From Alphaproteobacteria bacterium (GTDB lineage Bacteria; Pseudomonadota; Alphaproteobacteria; Puniceispirillales; Puniceispirillaceae): a stretch of DNA of 28,256 nt. The notes beneath the pieces were generated by a model. The model worked only from the letters and a program-made list of their open reading frames with translations. It was not told where the DNA came from and made no database searches. A program made the position numbers and the translations under genes. Shown piece after piece: positions 7,360 through 14,652 of the stretch (its first letter is position 1; each line of letters begins with the position of its first letter). The stretch is taken from positions 1-28,256 of the forward strand of contig WTHV01000098.1 in NCBI GenBank assembly GCA_011525265.1, given 5' to 3'.

Positions 7360-8376
7360 CTATCTCCTTATGTAATCGACAAGTTCTGCGACATGATCAA
7401 TAGGTGTAGGCGGTGTAATACCATGGCCAAGATTAAAGATATGTTGTCTTGTCAAGAAGGCTTCTTGTATCTGGTCAACAGCGCGCTTCATCACATCGCC
7501 GCCAAATAACAAAGCTTGCGGGTCGAGATTTCCCTGCAATACCATATCGGCGCGAATGGATTTCGCGGCAAAAACAGGTGATACACCTTGATCAATCGCT
7601 AGAACCTGGCAATCAACCGCATCAGCGAAACGTGGCAAATCTGCGCTAATGCCACGCGGGAAACAAATAAAGGGCAAAGTAATCCCTGCTTGTCTTACGC
7701 GTTCAATAATGGCTTGAACGGGACGCTCAACAATCCAAGGGCGCAAATCAGAAGGCACAGCACTTGCCCAGCTGTCAAAAATCATCAAGGCATTTGCACC
7801 GGCATTTGCTTGTGAAATGAGGCTTTGAGATATTGTTTCTACCAAAATTTCTAACAAATAATCTGTTTGTTTTTGATAACCCCATAACCAATTACGCGTT
7901 GCCGCATAATCTTTTGATGAGCCACCTTCAACCATATAAGTCATTAATGTCCAAGGCGCGCCAGCAAATCCGATAAGTGCTGTCTTTTCAGGTAATGAGG
8001 CCCTTGTAAGACGCACCGCCTCTGCTACAGCTGTGATCTTTGATGAAAAATCAGTGATTAACTTATGGTCAATAACCTCATCACTGCCAAGAGGCGTGCA
8101 TTTCGGCCCCTCGCCTGTGATGAAATGGACATCACGATTTAATGCCCATGGCACAATCAAAATATCAGAAAATATAATAGCAGCATCAAAATCATAACGC
8201 CGGATAGGCTGTAATGTCACTTCGCATGCTTTATCTGGTGTTAGGCAGAATGAAATAAAATCACTCGTTGTGGCTCTGACATCACGATATTCTTGTAAAT
8301 AGCGTCCCGCTTGTCTCATAATCCAAATAGGTGTCTGAGATGACTTTTTACCAGCAATCGTATCCAGAAAGAGCAT
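7360..8376 (-). CDS. hemE: uroporphyrinogen decarboxylase HemE
   Basis: Converts uroporphyrinogen III to coproporphyrinogen III in cytosolic haem synthesis. The 338-residue protein shows the signature PIWIMRQAGRYLQEYR near the N-terminus. It also has ACEVTLQPIRRYDFDAAIIFSDIL with the catalytic aspartate, GFAGAPWTLMTYMVEGGSS, and the C-terminal NLGHGITPPTPIDHV. I chose the ATG at 8376, giving MLFLDTIAGKK, with GGA seven bases upstream. A TTG at 8388 would add four residues and has no ribosome-binding site. The promoter must lie in the origin region, as in Caulobacter, where hemE borders the origin. Confidence 0.96.
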   Translation of the reverse strand: MLFLDTIAGKKSSQTPIWIMRQAGRYLQEYRDVRATTSDFISFCLTPDKACEVTLQPIRRYDFDAAIIFSDILIVPWALNRDVHFITGEGPKCTPLGSDEVIDHKLITDFSSKITAVAEAVRLTRASLPEKTALIGFAGAPWTLMTYMVEGGSSKDYAATRNWLWGYQKQTDYLLEILVETISQSLISQANAGANALMIFDSWASAVPSDLRPWIVERPVQAIIERVRQAGITLPFICFPRGISADLPRFADAVDCQVLAIDQGVSPVFAAKSIRADMVLQGNLDPQALLFGGDVMKRAVDQIQEAFLTRQHIFNLGHGITPPTPIDHVAELVDYIRR

Positions 8377-8399
8377 ATAGTTATCCAACTAATAATAAG

Positions 8400-8419
8400 A
8401 TATTTTATATATAAAATAT
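8400..8419. repeat. 20-bp perfect AT palindrome in oriC
   Basis: ATATTTTATATATAAAATAT reads identically on both strands and contains no G or C. It sits at the hemE edge of the origin region, where it could act as the DNA unwinding element or as part of the hemE promoter. Which role applies cannot be told from sequence. Confidence 0.7.
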
Positions 8420-8470
8420 TTGTTGTTGTAATAGGTCGCTTATCTCATGGGGATAAAATAGACGCAAGAT

Positions 8471-8479
8471 TTATCCACA
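8471..8479 (+). promoter_or_regulatory. consensus DnaA box
   Basis: TTATCCACA matches the high-affinity DnaA box exactly. It is the only exact match I found in the origin interval and lies about 50 bases from the AT palindrome, a sensible spacing for DnaA-driven opening. Confidence 0.85.
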
Positions 8480-8658
8480 GATCTATCCCCCAAAATATTA
8501 CCTTTTATATAGATACGTTAGCGATAAAAACTAGACTTATCCCCATATCCCTTTTTAAACCAATTCACCTTATGCCCATGTGGAAAATTTGAGGACAAAA
8601 AACCGGTCAATGGGGGCATTATGATGATAAGAGTATTTATCCCCAATTATCCCACTTA

Positions 8659-8679
8659 TTTCCACAAGCCTTGTGGAAA
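8659..8679. repeat. inverted pair of DnaA-like boxes
   Basis: TTTCCACAAG and its exact reverse complement CTTGTGGAAA flank a single C. Each arm contains the TCCACA core of a DnaA box, and another TGTGGAAAA follows at 8684. Three DnaA-like boxes are therefore packed into about 35 bases at the ppsR side of the origin. Confidence 0.65.
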
Positions 8680-8777
8680 AATATGTGGAAAAATATCTAG
8701 ACAGTTTTCATATCCCTTGCCATTTTGACTATAGAGTTTTTTTGCGTTGGCGCGCCCCATAATCATGCGGTCTTTTT

Positions 8778-9602
8778 ATGCTTCATATTCATTTGGTTTC
8801 AGATTCCACAGGTGAAACAGTGCATCAAGCGGCAAGAGCGGCTATCGCACAGTTTCAGCAAACTGAATTTACAGAACATATCTGGACGTTAGTGCGCTCT
8901 TCTGATCATGTGGAAATTGTTGAACAATCTTTAGAAAAACATGGTGGGTTGTTATTATTATCTGTTGTAAACCCCGAAGTGCGCCGCCTTGTTGAAAAAG
9001 CTTGTGTGAAACACGCTGTGCCGCATGTATCTATTCTTGATCCTGTGGTAAATTTGATTGGTATGGTTCTAGGCAAAACAGCTGATCAGACACCTGGCGC
9101 CCAGCATCGGTTAGATGACGCTTATTTCGCGCGCATGAAAGCAGTGGAATATGCGGTTAATCATGATGATGGCATCAATATTCATAATATAAATGGCGCG
9201 GATATTTTATTGGTTGGTGTATCGCGTACCTCAAAGACACCAACCTCTATGTATTTGGCTAATCGTGGGTATTTTGTGGCAAATTATGCCCTTGTGCCGC
9301 ACGTCCCTTTCCCTGAAGAAGCGGTACGTGATCAAAATGTCTTTGTTGTCGGTCTTACCTCAGATGTAAAGCGTTTATCTCAAATCAGAAAATCGCGATT
9401 AAATGCTATGTCCGATAGTGGCAATGATAGCTATGCCAAGGATGAAGATATTCAAGAAGAAATCAAACAAGCACGCCGTCTTTTCGCTCGGAATGGCTGG
9501 CCTGTGATTGATGTGACAAGACGGTCTGTTGAAGAGACAGCCGCTTCTATTATTCATTTCCACAATGGCTGGCTTGCCAAGCGTGAAAGGAATGAGATGT
9601 GA
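8778..9602 (+). CDS. ppsR: pyruvate, phosphate dikinase / PEP synthase regulatory protein (DUF299)
   Basis: Bifunctional kinase/phosphorylase that switches pyruvate phosphate dikinase (or PEP synthase) off and on by ADP-dependent threonine phosphorylation. The 274-residue protein shows the opening HLVSDSTGETVHQAARAA. It has the P-loop-like GVSRTSKTPTSMYLANRG (about residues 147-164), and the C-terminal VIDVTRRSVEETAASI. This is the RP001-type gene that borders the origin in Caulobacter and Rickettsia. Whether its target is the dikinase or the synthase cannot be told here. It is followed by maf with a four-base overlap, suggesting one transcript running away from oriC. The ribosome-binding site before the ATG at 8778 is weak. 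Confidence 0.93.
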   Translation: MLHIHLVSDSTGETVHQAARAAIAQFQQTEFTEHIWTLVRSSDHVEIVEQSLEKHGGLLLLSVVNPEVRRLVEKACVKHAVPHVSILDPVVNLIGMVLGKTADQTPGAQHRLDDAYFARMKAVEYAVNHDDGINIHNINGADILLVGVSRTSKTPTSMYLANRGYFVANYALVPHVPFPEEAVRDQNVFVVGLTSDVKRLSQIRKSRLNAMSDSGNDSYAKDEDIQEEIKQARRLFARNGWPVIDVTRRSVEETAASIIHFHNGWLAKRERNEM

Positions 9603-10234
9603 GCCTTTGGTCATTTCCTGATAAAGCGCTTATTCTTGCCTCAAAAAGCCAAGCGCGCTGTGCGTTATTGCAACAAGCGGGCATTGCGTTTGAAACACAA
9701 GCTGCTGCAATAGATGAAGCCGCTATTCGTCACTCTGCTCAAGCAGAGGGGGCAAGTGGTGATGATATTGCCGTTCTTTTAGCTGAGATGAAAGGTGAGC
9801 GTATCGCTGCCTTGCGTCCAGATGCGATGATTATTGCTAGTGATCAAATCTTGATTTGTGATGGTAAAATTTATGGCAAGCCGCAGGATCTTAAGGAGGC
9901 AAAGGCACAAATTCTCGAACTGTCAGGAAAGCGCCACCAGCTTATCTCAGCGGTTGTGTTATTTGATAAGGGGCGGCGCATTTGGCATCATATTGCGCGC
10001 CCCGAAATAACATTTCATCATTTATCTGAAACAGACGTTGATGATTATCTGTCTTATTTTGGGCAAGAGGCACTGCATAGCCCTGGAAGTTATTTCCTAG
10101 AAGGGCCAGGCATTCATTTATTCGCTGATATATTTGGTGATTATTACGCCATATTAGGTTTGCCAATGATGGCACTTTTGCCCCAGTTAAAACGACATGG
10201 CTTGCGTTTGATGCCATCACAGGATGACGCATGA
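9599..10234 (+). CDS. maf: Maf-family nucleotide pyrophosphatase
   Basis: Maf/HAM1-fold house-cleaning enzyme that hydrolyses non-canonical or modified nucleoside triphosphates. The 211-residue protein has the N-terminal LILASKSQARCALLQQAGI, the SDQIL segment with the catalytic aspartate, YGKPQD and GYxLEGPG-like SYFLEGPGIHLFADI motifs of the family. The start is GTG at 9599, overlapping the ppsR stop by four bases (GTGA) and preceded by AAAGGA at seven bases. Its stop overlaps the coaE start as ATGA, so ppsR-maf-coaE are probably translationally coupled. In Caulobacter aroE lies between maf and coaE; here it is missing. Confidence 0.9.
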   Translation: MSLWSFPDKALILASKSQARCALLQQAGIAFETQAAAIDEAAIRHSAQAEGASGDDIAVLLAEMKGERIAALRPDAMIIASDQILICDGKIYGKPQDLKEAKAQILELSGKRHQLISAVVLFDKGRRIWHHIARPEITFHHLSETDVDDYLSYFGQEALHSPGSYFLEGPGIHLFADIFGDYYAILGLPMMALLPQLKRHGLRLMPSQDDA

Positions 10235-10824
10235 TCATCATTGGTTTAACAGGCTCAATCGCCAGTGGTAAATCCACCATTTCAAACGCTATGGCACGAT
10301 ATCATATTCCGGTATTTGACAGTGATAAAGCTGTGCATGACTTGATGGGGGCAAATGGCAAAGCCGTGTCAGCTATTTTATCAGATTTCCCTGATACAGG
10401 CACATTAGCCACAGGCATAGATCGCAAAAAATTAGGTAGTCACGTTTTTGGCGATGCCGATGCTTTGAAACAGCTAGAGGCCATTTTACACCCCAAGGTT
10501 TCGATGCAACGTGAGGGGTTTTTAAAACAAGCACAATTGCAACGTCGCAAAGCGGTTTTGCTTGATGTGCCATTATTATTTGAAACAGGTACAGATTTGC
10601 TTTGTGATGTCACGATAATGGCATGGGCGCCCTTATGGCTGATTAAGGCGCGCGCTATGCGCAGGCCTGGGATGACGCAAGAAAAGCTCACCCATATTCT
10701 AGCGCAACAAATGCCACAGCACCAAAAAGCACGCCTTGCAGATGAACGAATTGTGACAGGCCTTGGCCATGGGGTCATGATGCAACAAATATTACGCCTT
10801 TTATCGAAATGGCACTTGCGATAA
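10231..10824 (+). CDS. coaE: dephospho-CoA kinase CoaE
   Basis: Catalyses the last step of coenzyme A synthesis, phosphorylating the 3'-hydroxyl of dephospho-CoA. The 197-residue protein begins IIGLTGSIASGKST, a P-loop at residues 5-16. FDSDKAVHDL follows with the conserved aspartates 30 and 32, then LEAILHPKV and VLLDVPLLFETG. The usual LID arginine region (RAMRRPGMTQEK) and the C-terminal ADERIVTGLG complete it. It starts within the maf stop codon (ATGA) and precedes dnaQ by 38 bases. Confidence 0.95.
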   Translation: MIIIGLTGSIASGKSTISNAMARYHIPVFDSDKAVHDLMGANGKAVSAILSDFPDTGTLATGIDRKKLGSHVFGDADALKQLEAILHPKVSMQREGFLKQAQLQRRKAVLLDVPLLFETGTDLLCDVTIMAWAPLWLIKARAMRRPGMTQEKLTHILAQQMPQHQKARLADERIVTGLGHGVMMQQILRLLSKWHLR

Positions 10825-10862
10825 GGCTCGATTTTCACAGCTGATTTGCGTATAGATATTCT

Positions 10863-11579
10863 ATGTCAGAGATTATTCGCGAAATTGTACTTGATACTGA
10901 AACCACAGGCTTAAGCCCTGATGAGGGTCACCGTATTATTGAAATTGGTGCCTTGGAATTAATCAACCATATGCCAACAGGCAAACAACTTCATCTTTAT
11001 ATCAAGCCAGAGCGTGAGATTGATGAGGCGGCTGAAAAGGTTCATGGAATTTCAAACAGCTTCTTAGAAGATAAGCCTGTCTTTGCAGATATTGCGCAAG
11101 AATTTCTCGATTTTATTCAAGATGATGTGATGGTTATCCATAATGCGTCATTTGATATGGGCTTTATTAATGCTGAATTAAAACGCCTTGGCCATGCCAC
11201 TCTGCCAGATAGCCGCGCCCTTGATACATTGATGATGGCGCGTCGTAAATTTCCCGGTGCACAAGCCTCTCTTGATGCGTTATGCCGGCGATTTGATATT
11301 GATAATACACACCGTGACTTGCACGGCGCACTGATTGATGCTGATTTGCTAGCCGAAGTATATATTGAGTTAATTGGCGGAAGACAGCCGGATTTGGGTC
11401 TTGCCTCCGCCACTGCCAATAGCAATCAAGAGGCACATCGCGCAACCGCAAGTGAAGATGGGTTTCAGATCATTGCAGGGCCTATACGCCCTGCCCGTCC
11501 TCATGAGGCAAGCGCCGAAGAGCTTGCCTTGCATGAAGCGTTTTTAGAGACACTCAAAGACCCGATTTGGCGCCAATAA
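10863..11579 (+). CDS. dnaQ: DNA polymerase III epsilon subunit (3'-5' proofreading exonuclease)
   Basis: DEDDh exonuclease that proofreads for the replicative polymerase. All three motifs are intact: ExoI LDTETTG with D11 and E13, ExoII HNASFD with D98, and ExoIII-epsilon with H154 and D159 in LHGALIDAD. The family VHGIS segment is present at 60-64. The 238-residue length is normal, including a C-terminal tail for binding the alpha subunit. It is fourth in the ppsR-maf-coaE-dnaQ run away from oriC and converges with secB, whose stop is 19 bases away. The start is ATG at 10863. Confidence 0.95.
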   Translation: MSEIIREIVLDTETTGLSPDEGHRIIEIGALELINHMPTGKQLHLYIKPEREIDEAAEKVHGISNSFLEDKPVFADIAQEFLDFIQDDVMVIHNASFDMGFINAELKRLGHATLPDSRALDTLMMARRKFPGAQASLDALCRRFDIDNTHRDLHGALIDADLLAEVYIELIGGRQPDLGLASATANSNQEAHRATASEDGFQIIAGPIRPARPHEASAEELALHEAFLETLKDPIWRQ

Positions 11580-11598
11580 ATATCCATCCATAGCGGCT

Positions 11599-12135
11599 TT
11601 ATTGTTTTGTTGCGTCTTCTGCGGCTTTGCGTTGCATTTCAAGTGAGTGACGATAGACAGCCACAAAATCCACAGGCTGAAGGTTCAATGGCATAAAGCC
11701 ACCATCACGTGTCATATTGCTGACAATGGCTCTGGCAAATGGGAAAAGAAGGCGCGGCCCTTCAATCATAAGAAGTGGATTGACCTCTTCTGGCGTGGCA
11801 TCTGGTGCTGAGACAATGCCGGCATAGGTTAAATCAACCAAAAATAATGGCTTTTCGCTTGTATTAGCTTTGGCTGTAATGTGCAAACGAACCTCATATT
11901 GATGATCGTTAATTTTGTCACCATTCACTTGAACACCAATTTCAACTTGTGGTGTTTCAGTTTTCTCAAGATGCGCTGAGACAGCATTTGGGTTTTCAAA
12001 TGATAAATCTTTGACATATTGTGCGTGAACCATCACTTGGCGTGGCTGGCGTGTTTGGTTATCTTTTTCAGCTGCTGTGTTTTCAGCTGTGTTTTCAGTT
12101 TGGTTTTTAGCTGTCTTTTTTGGTGATTTGGCCAT
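11599..12135 (-). CDS. secB: protein-export chaperone SecB
   Basis: Tetrameric cytosolic chaperone that holds preproteins unfolded for SecA. The 178-residue protein has a charged, low-complexity N-terminal tail of about 30 residues rich in K, T, N and E. The SecB core follows: VHAQYVKDLSFENPNA, then YEVRLHITAKA, and near the C-terminus GPRLLFPFARAIVSNMTRDGGFMPLNLQPVDF, the family signature. A Q/K-rich tail ends it. It lies 62 bases after fxsA on the minus strand. The dnaQ-secB-fxsA-Tim44 neighbourhood is typical near alphaproteobacterial origins. Confidence 0.95.
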   Translation of the reverse strand: MAKSPKKTAKNQTENTAENTAAEKDNQTRQPRQVMVHAQYVKDLSFENPNAVSAHLEKTETPQVEIGVQVNGDKINDHQYEVRLHITAKANTSEKPLFLVDLTYAGIVSAPDATPEEVNPLLMIEGPRLLFPFARAIVSNMTRDGGFMPLNLQPVDFVAVYRHSLEMQRKAAEDATKQ

Positions 12136-12197
12136 TTTATTTCCTACTATTTAGCTCTTAAAATTAAGCGACTATTATGGTGAGAGTTTTACGTGAA

Positions 12198-12737
12198 TTA
12201 ATTTTTTTCTTCAAACTCGCCTTCAATGATATCTTTATCAGATGGCATTGAGGGGCGATGTGATTTATGTGCCTTTGATCTATATGCCTGTGATGTATCA
12301 TCATCCTGTTTGTCGGTAAAAGGTGAAAATCCCCCTGCTTGAAAGTCGCCTTTTTGGAAACGACTGGCATTTGCCATCATACTTGAGCGAAACCGTGTGG
12401 CAATCAGCGCGCCAATAATATCACGGATTCCAGGAATAAAACATAAAAGCCCAAGCCCATCGGTGACATAGCCAGGGATAAGCATCAATATTGCGCCAAA
12501 AAGTAATGAGACCGAACTTGCAATGGCAGAGCTATTAACCTGTCCCTTTGCCATATCATTACGAAATTGTGCCATAACAATGGCTGATTGAGAGCGCAAA
12601 AGATGGATGCCAATTGCTGCTGTGACAAAAATCCCCACAAATGCAAGTAACCCGCCAATGGCATCAACAACATGAGCCATGGCTTCAAATTCGACCCAGC
12701 CATAGATAATAAATGCGATTATGCCGTAAAGTGCCAT
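12198..12737 (-). CDS. fxsA: FxsA-family membrane protein
   Basis: Integral inner-membrane protein of the FxsA family, named for suppression of phage F exclusion in E. coli; its cellular role is unclear. The 179-residue protein has an N-terminal hydrophobic segment, a second around GGLLAFVGIFVTAAIGIHLL, and a third holding the signature MLIPGYVTDGLGLLCFIPGIRDIIG. A hydrophilic cytoplasmic tail ends in EGEFEEKN, an ending common in alphaproteobacterial members. The ATG at 12737 follows AAAGGAGC at good spacing. It is divergent from the Tim44-like gene across 140 bases. Confidence 0.88.
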   Translation of the reverse strand: MALYGIIAFIIYGWVEFEAMAHVVDAIGGLLAFVGIFVTAAIGIHLLRSQSAIVMAQFRNDMAKGQVNSSAIASSVSLLFGAILMLIPGYVTDGLGLLCFIPGIRDIIGALIATRFRSSMMANASRFQKGDFQAGGFSPFTDKQDDDTSQAYRSKAHKSHRPSMPSDKDIIEGEFEEKN

Positions 12738-12792
12738 TTTTATAGCTCCTTTGCTTGCCCTAGAGGCTGTTTATCCCTATCTGTATAGATAA

Positions 12793-12809
12793 GCATGAAT
12801 TTATCATGC
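12793..12809. repeat. inverted repeat in the fxsA / Tim44-like divergent gap
   Basis: GCATGA and TCATGC are six-base inverted arms around ATTTA in the 140-bp divergent gap. It could be an operator, but arms this short may be chance. A TTGACA hexamer at 12821-12826 lies nearby without a well-spaced -10. Confidence 0.3.
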
Positions 12810-12877
12810 GCTAGGGGTAATTGACACAAATAGCGTCATGATAAACAGATTATAGGTTTATACCTTCACTTTAACAT

Positions 12878-13555
12878 ATGGGGATTGCCGTGCCCTTTGT
12901 CGACATATTGATTTTCGCCATTATCGCTATTTTTCTAGGATTGCGTTTGCGCAACATTTTAGGAAGCCGTGATGGTTATGAACAAAGCCCAGAGGAAATG
13001 GGTCAAAGACAGGCGATGCCACAGACGCCTGACAATGATGATGTGTCTGATGAGGGCATGAAAAAAGTTGTTCCCATTCGCCCTGCCGCCCTATCAGGCT
13101 CGGGTATCTCAGCTATTAAAAAGGCTGACCCTTCGTTTCAAGAAGATCAATTTATGCAAGGTGCTGCCTCAGCCTTTGCTATGGTGCTAACCGCTTTTGC
13201 AGAAGGTGATTTAAGCCAATTGCGCCGCCTGCTTGGCTATGATCTTTTCAATGAATTTTCAGATGCCATCAGAGAGCGCAACGCGGAGAATGAAAGCCTA
13301 TCTCTTGTGATTGATGAGATTGAAGATGTGCAAATTCTTGATGGTGAAATGGCAGATGGTATTGCGTCTGTGACAGTGCGCTTTGTCAGCAAGCAAACAC
13401 GCCGCCTATTTGATGGTGATGGAAATGAAATCGTGGATGATGCGTCTTTGAATGAAGCTGTTATTGATGTTTGGACATTTGAGCGTGATACGCAAATTGC
13501 TGATCCAAATTGGAAGCTTGTGGAAACATCATCTGAAGGCGCGGAGGATGCTTAA
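12878..13555 (+). CDS. Tim44/TimA-like inner-membrane protein
   Basis: Alphaproteobacterial homologue of the mitochondrial import motor subunit Tim44. The 225-residue protein begins with one membrane segment (VDILIFAIIAIFLGLRL). An acidic, variable linker to about residue 85 leads to the Tim44-like domain with FLQGAASAFAMVLTAFAEGD-type opening (here FMQGAASAFAMVLTAFAEGD), LLGYDLFNEFSDAIRER and VTVRFVSKQTR. The start is ambiguous. The ATG at 12878 lacks a ribosome-binding site, whereas a GTG at 12890 has GGGGA five bases upstream and gives MPFVDIL, closer to relatives. Next downstream is the Smr gene, starting one base after this stop. In many relatives a lytic transglycosylase gene (mltA) lies between them; it is absent here. 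Confidence 0.87.
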   Translation: MGIAVPFVDILIFAIIAIFLGLRLRNILGSRDGYEQSPEEMGQRQAMPQTPDNDDVSDEGMKKVVPIRPAALSGSGISAIKKADPSFQEDQFMQGAASAFAMVLTAFAEGDLSQLRRLLGYDLFNEFSDAIRERNAENESLSLVIDEIEDVQILDGEMADGIASVTVRFVSKQTRRLFDGDGNEIVDDASLNEAVIDVWTFERDTQIADPNWKLVETSSEGAEDA

Positions 13556-14128
13556 GTGTGCCCAAACAGCACAAATGATGATCTAAATCTTTGGGCAGAG
13601 GTGACAAAAAGCATCACACCTGCCAAAAGAGATGATGTGCTGTTCCCACAAAAGAAGGCGGCAAAACCCTCATTGGGGAAACCGTCTAAAAAAGCGACAA
13701 TATCAGCTGGGACAAAAACAAATTCACCCGCCCAAAAATTATCTGTAAAATCAGAGGTGAAACCAGCTGATTTACGCTCATCTGTTCCTGTTATGCGTGC
13801 GGGCATTGATAATGCCTCTGCGAAACGCTTGACCAAAGGGCATTTTGACATTGATGAGACGATTGACCTGCATGGCAAAACAGAAGCCGTTGCGCATAAA
13901 GCGTTGTTGCAATTTGTCCAACAAGCCCGCCATAGAGGCGCGCGGACCTTATTGATTATCACAGGCAAAGGTGCGGCAGGCCAAGGGGTGCTTCGGCGCA
14001 AAGTGCCTGATTGGCTTCAAGAATATCCGCTGAAATCACACATTTTAGCGATATCACAAGCAAGCCCCAAAGATGGCGGCGGCGGCGCTCTTTATATTCG
14101 ATTACGCCGAAGCCGTGATAAATCATGA
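13556..14128 (+). CDS. Smr-domain protein (MutS2-type endonuclease domain)
   Basis: 190-residue protein whose C-terminal half is an Smr domain, a fold with nuclease activity on DNA or RNA in characterised members. The signature IDLHGKTEAVAHKAL is followed by GARTLLIITGKGAAGQGVLRRKVPDWL and ends GGGGALYIRLRR. The first 100 residues are basic, lysine-rich and probably disordered. The GTG start follows the Tim44-like TAA directly, with GGAGG eight bases upstream, so translation is probably coupled. The substrate is unknown. The XRE regulator gene starts ten bases after its stop. Confidence 0.9.
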   Translation: MCPNSTNDDLNLWAEVTKSITPAKRDDVLFPQKKAAKPSLGKPSKKATISAGTKTNSPAQKLSVKSEVKPADLRSSVPVMRAGIDNASAKRLTKGHFDIDETIDLHGKTEAVAHKALLQFVQQARHRGARTLLIITGKGAAGQGVLRRKVPDWLQEYPLKSHILAISQASPKDGGGGALYIRLRRSRDKS

Positions 14129-14138
14129 GGCGCAAAAG

Positions 14139-14495
14139 ATGACCCCTTTCGGAGCCCTTATGCGTCATTGGCGTGATGAAAAACAAAAAACATTACAACA
14201 GCAAGCCGAATTTCTTGATGTATCAGCGGCCTATCTTTCAGCCCTTGAACATGGCAAAAGAGGTCGTCCTTCCTTTGCCATGGTTGATCAGATTTGTGTT
14301 TTTTTAGATCTGATTTGGGATGAGGCTGAGGGCTTGAAACAAGCGGCCATGCTCTCGCACCCAAAACCTGTGATTGATGCTAGCACTCTATCACCTGAGG
14401 CAGTGCGTCTTGCAAATATGCTTGCGGCGAATATTGACCGCTTGTCTGAAGAAGATTGTCACAGTCTTTGTGATGAGGTGGCAAAGCGCCTGTAA
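14139..14495 (+). CDS. XRE-family helix-turn-helix regulator
   Basis: Small DNA-binding protein of about 118 residues with an N-terminal Cro/C1-type helix-turn-helix. TLQQQAEFLDVSAAYLSALEHGKRGRPS covers helices 2-4, and the whole region to IWDEAEGLKQAAMLSHPK is typical of a conserved alphaproteobacterial family found next to Smr genes. The C-terminal 45 residues are a short helical tail, perhaps for dimerisation. I chose the ATG at 14139 (MTPFGALMRHW). The longer reading to 14073 overlaps smr and adds non-homologous sequence. Targets are unknown, though autoregulation would be usual for this type. A 157-base gap with no gene follows before hisB. Confidence 0.85.
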   Translation: MTPFGALMRHWRDEKQKTLQQQAEFLDVSAAYLSALEHGKRGRPSFAMVDQICVFLDLIWDEAEGLKQAAMLSHPKPVIDASTLSPEAVRLANMLAANIDRLSEEDCHSLCDEVAKRL

Positions 14496-14652
14496 AAGAC
14501 ACCATATCGTTATTTTATGCTCTCACGAACTCTTCTACTAACTCTGGCAAAATGGCGCAAAAGCTGTTACATCAAGAGGGCATAAATTAAAAGACCTCTT
14601 TATTGAGGTTGTGCGCGTGATGAATTAAGCAAATCACAAGGTGGATAAGAAA

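Larger units (their letters stand above)
8377..8777. other. oriC: probable chromosomal replication origin (oriC)
   Basis: The largest non-coding interval here (401 bp), placed between hemE and the ppsR homologue (Caulobacter CC_0001/Rickettsia RP001 family), the known origin location in several alphaproteobacteria. It is rich in DnaA-box-like 9-mers. One perfect TTATCCACA is at 8471-8479 (+). TTATCCCCA occurs at 8448-8456 (-), 8537-8545 (+) and 8637-8645 (+). TTTTCCACA occurs at 8579-8587, 8672-8680 and 8684-8692 (all -). An AT-rich segment at 8388-8433 next to hemE is a candidate unwinding element. I saw no clear TTAA-N7-TTAA CtrA site. The divergent promoters of hemE and ppsR must also lie here. 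Minichromosome activity is not shown by sequence alone. Confidence 0.88.

Noticed and set aside
8377..8777. CtrA-binding sites in the origin
   Set aside because: I looked for TTAA-N7-TTAA and found no match; the single TTAA near 8555 has no partner at the right distance.
14585..14605. Possible his leader attenuator (ACCTC-TTTATT-GAGGT)
   Set aside because: No leader peptide with a histidine run is visible upstream and no T-run follows the stem.
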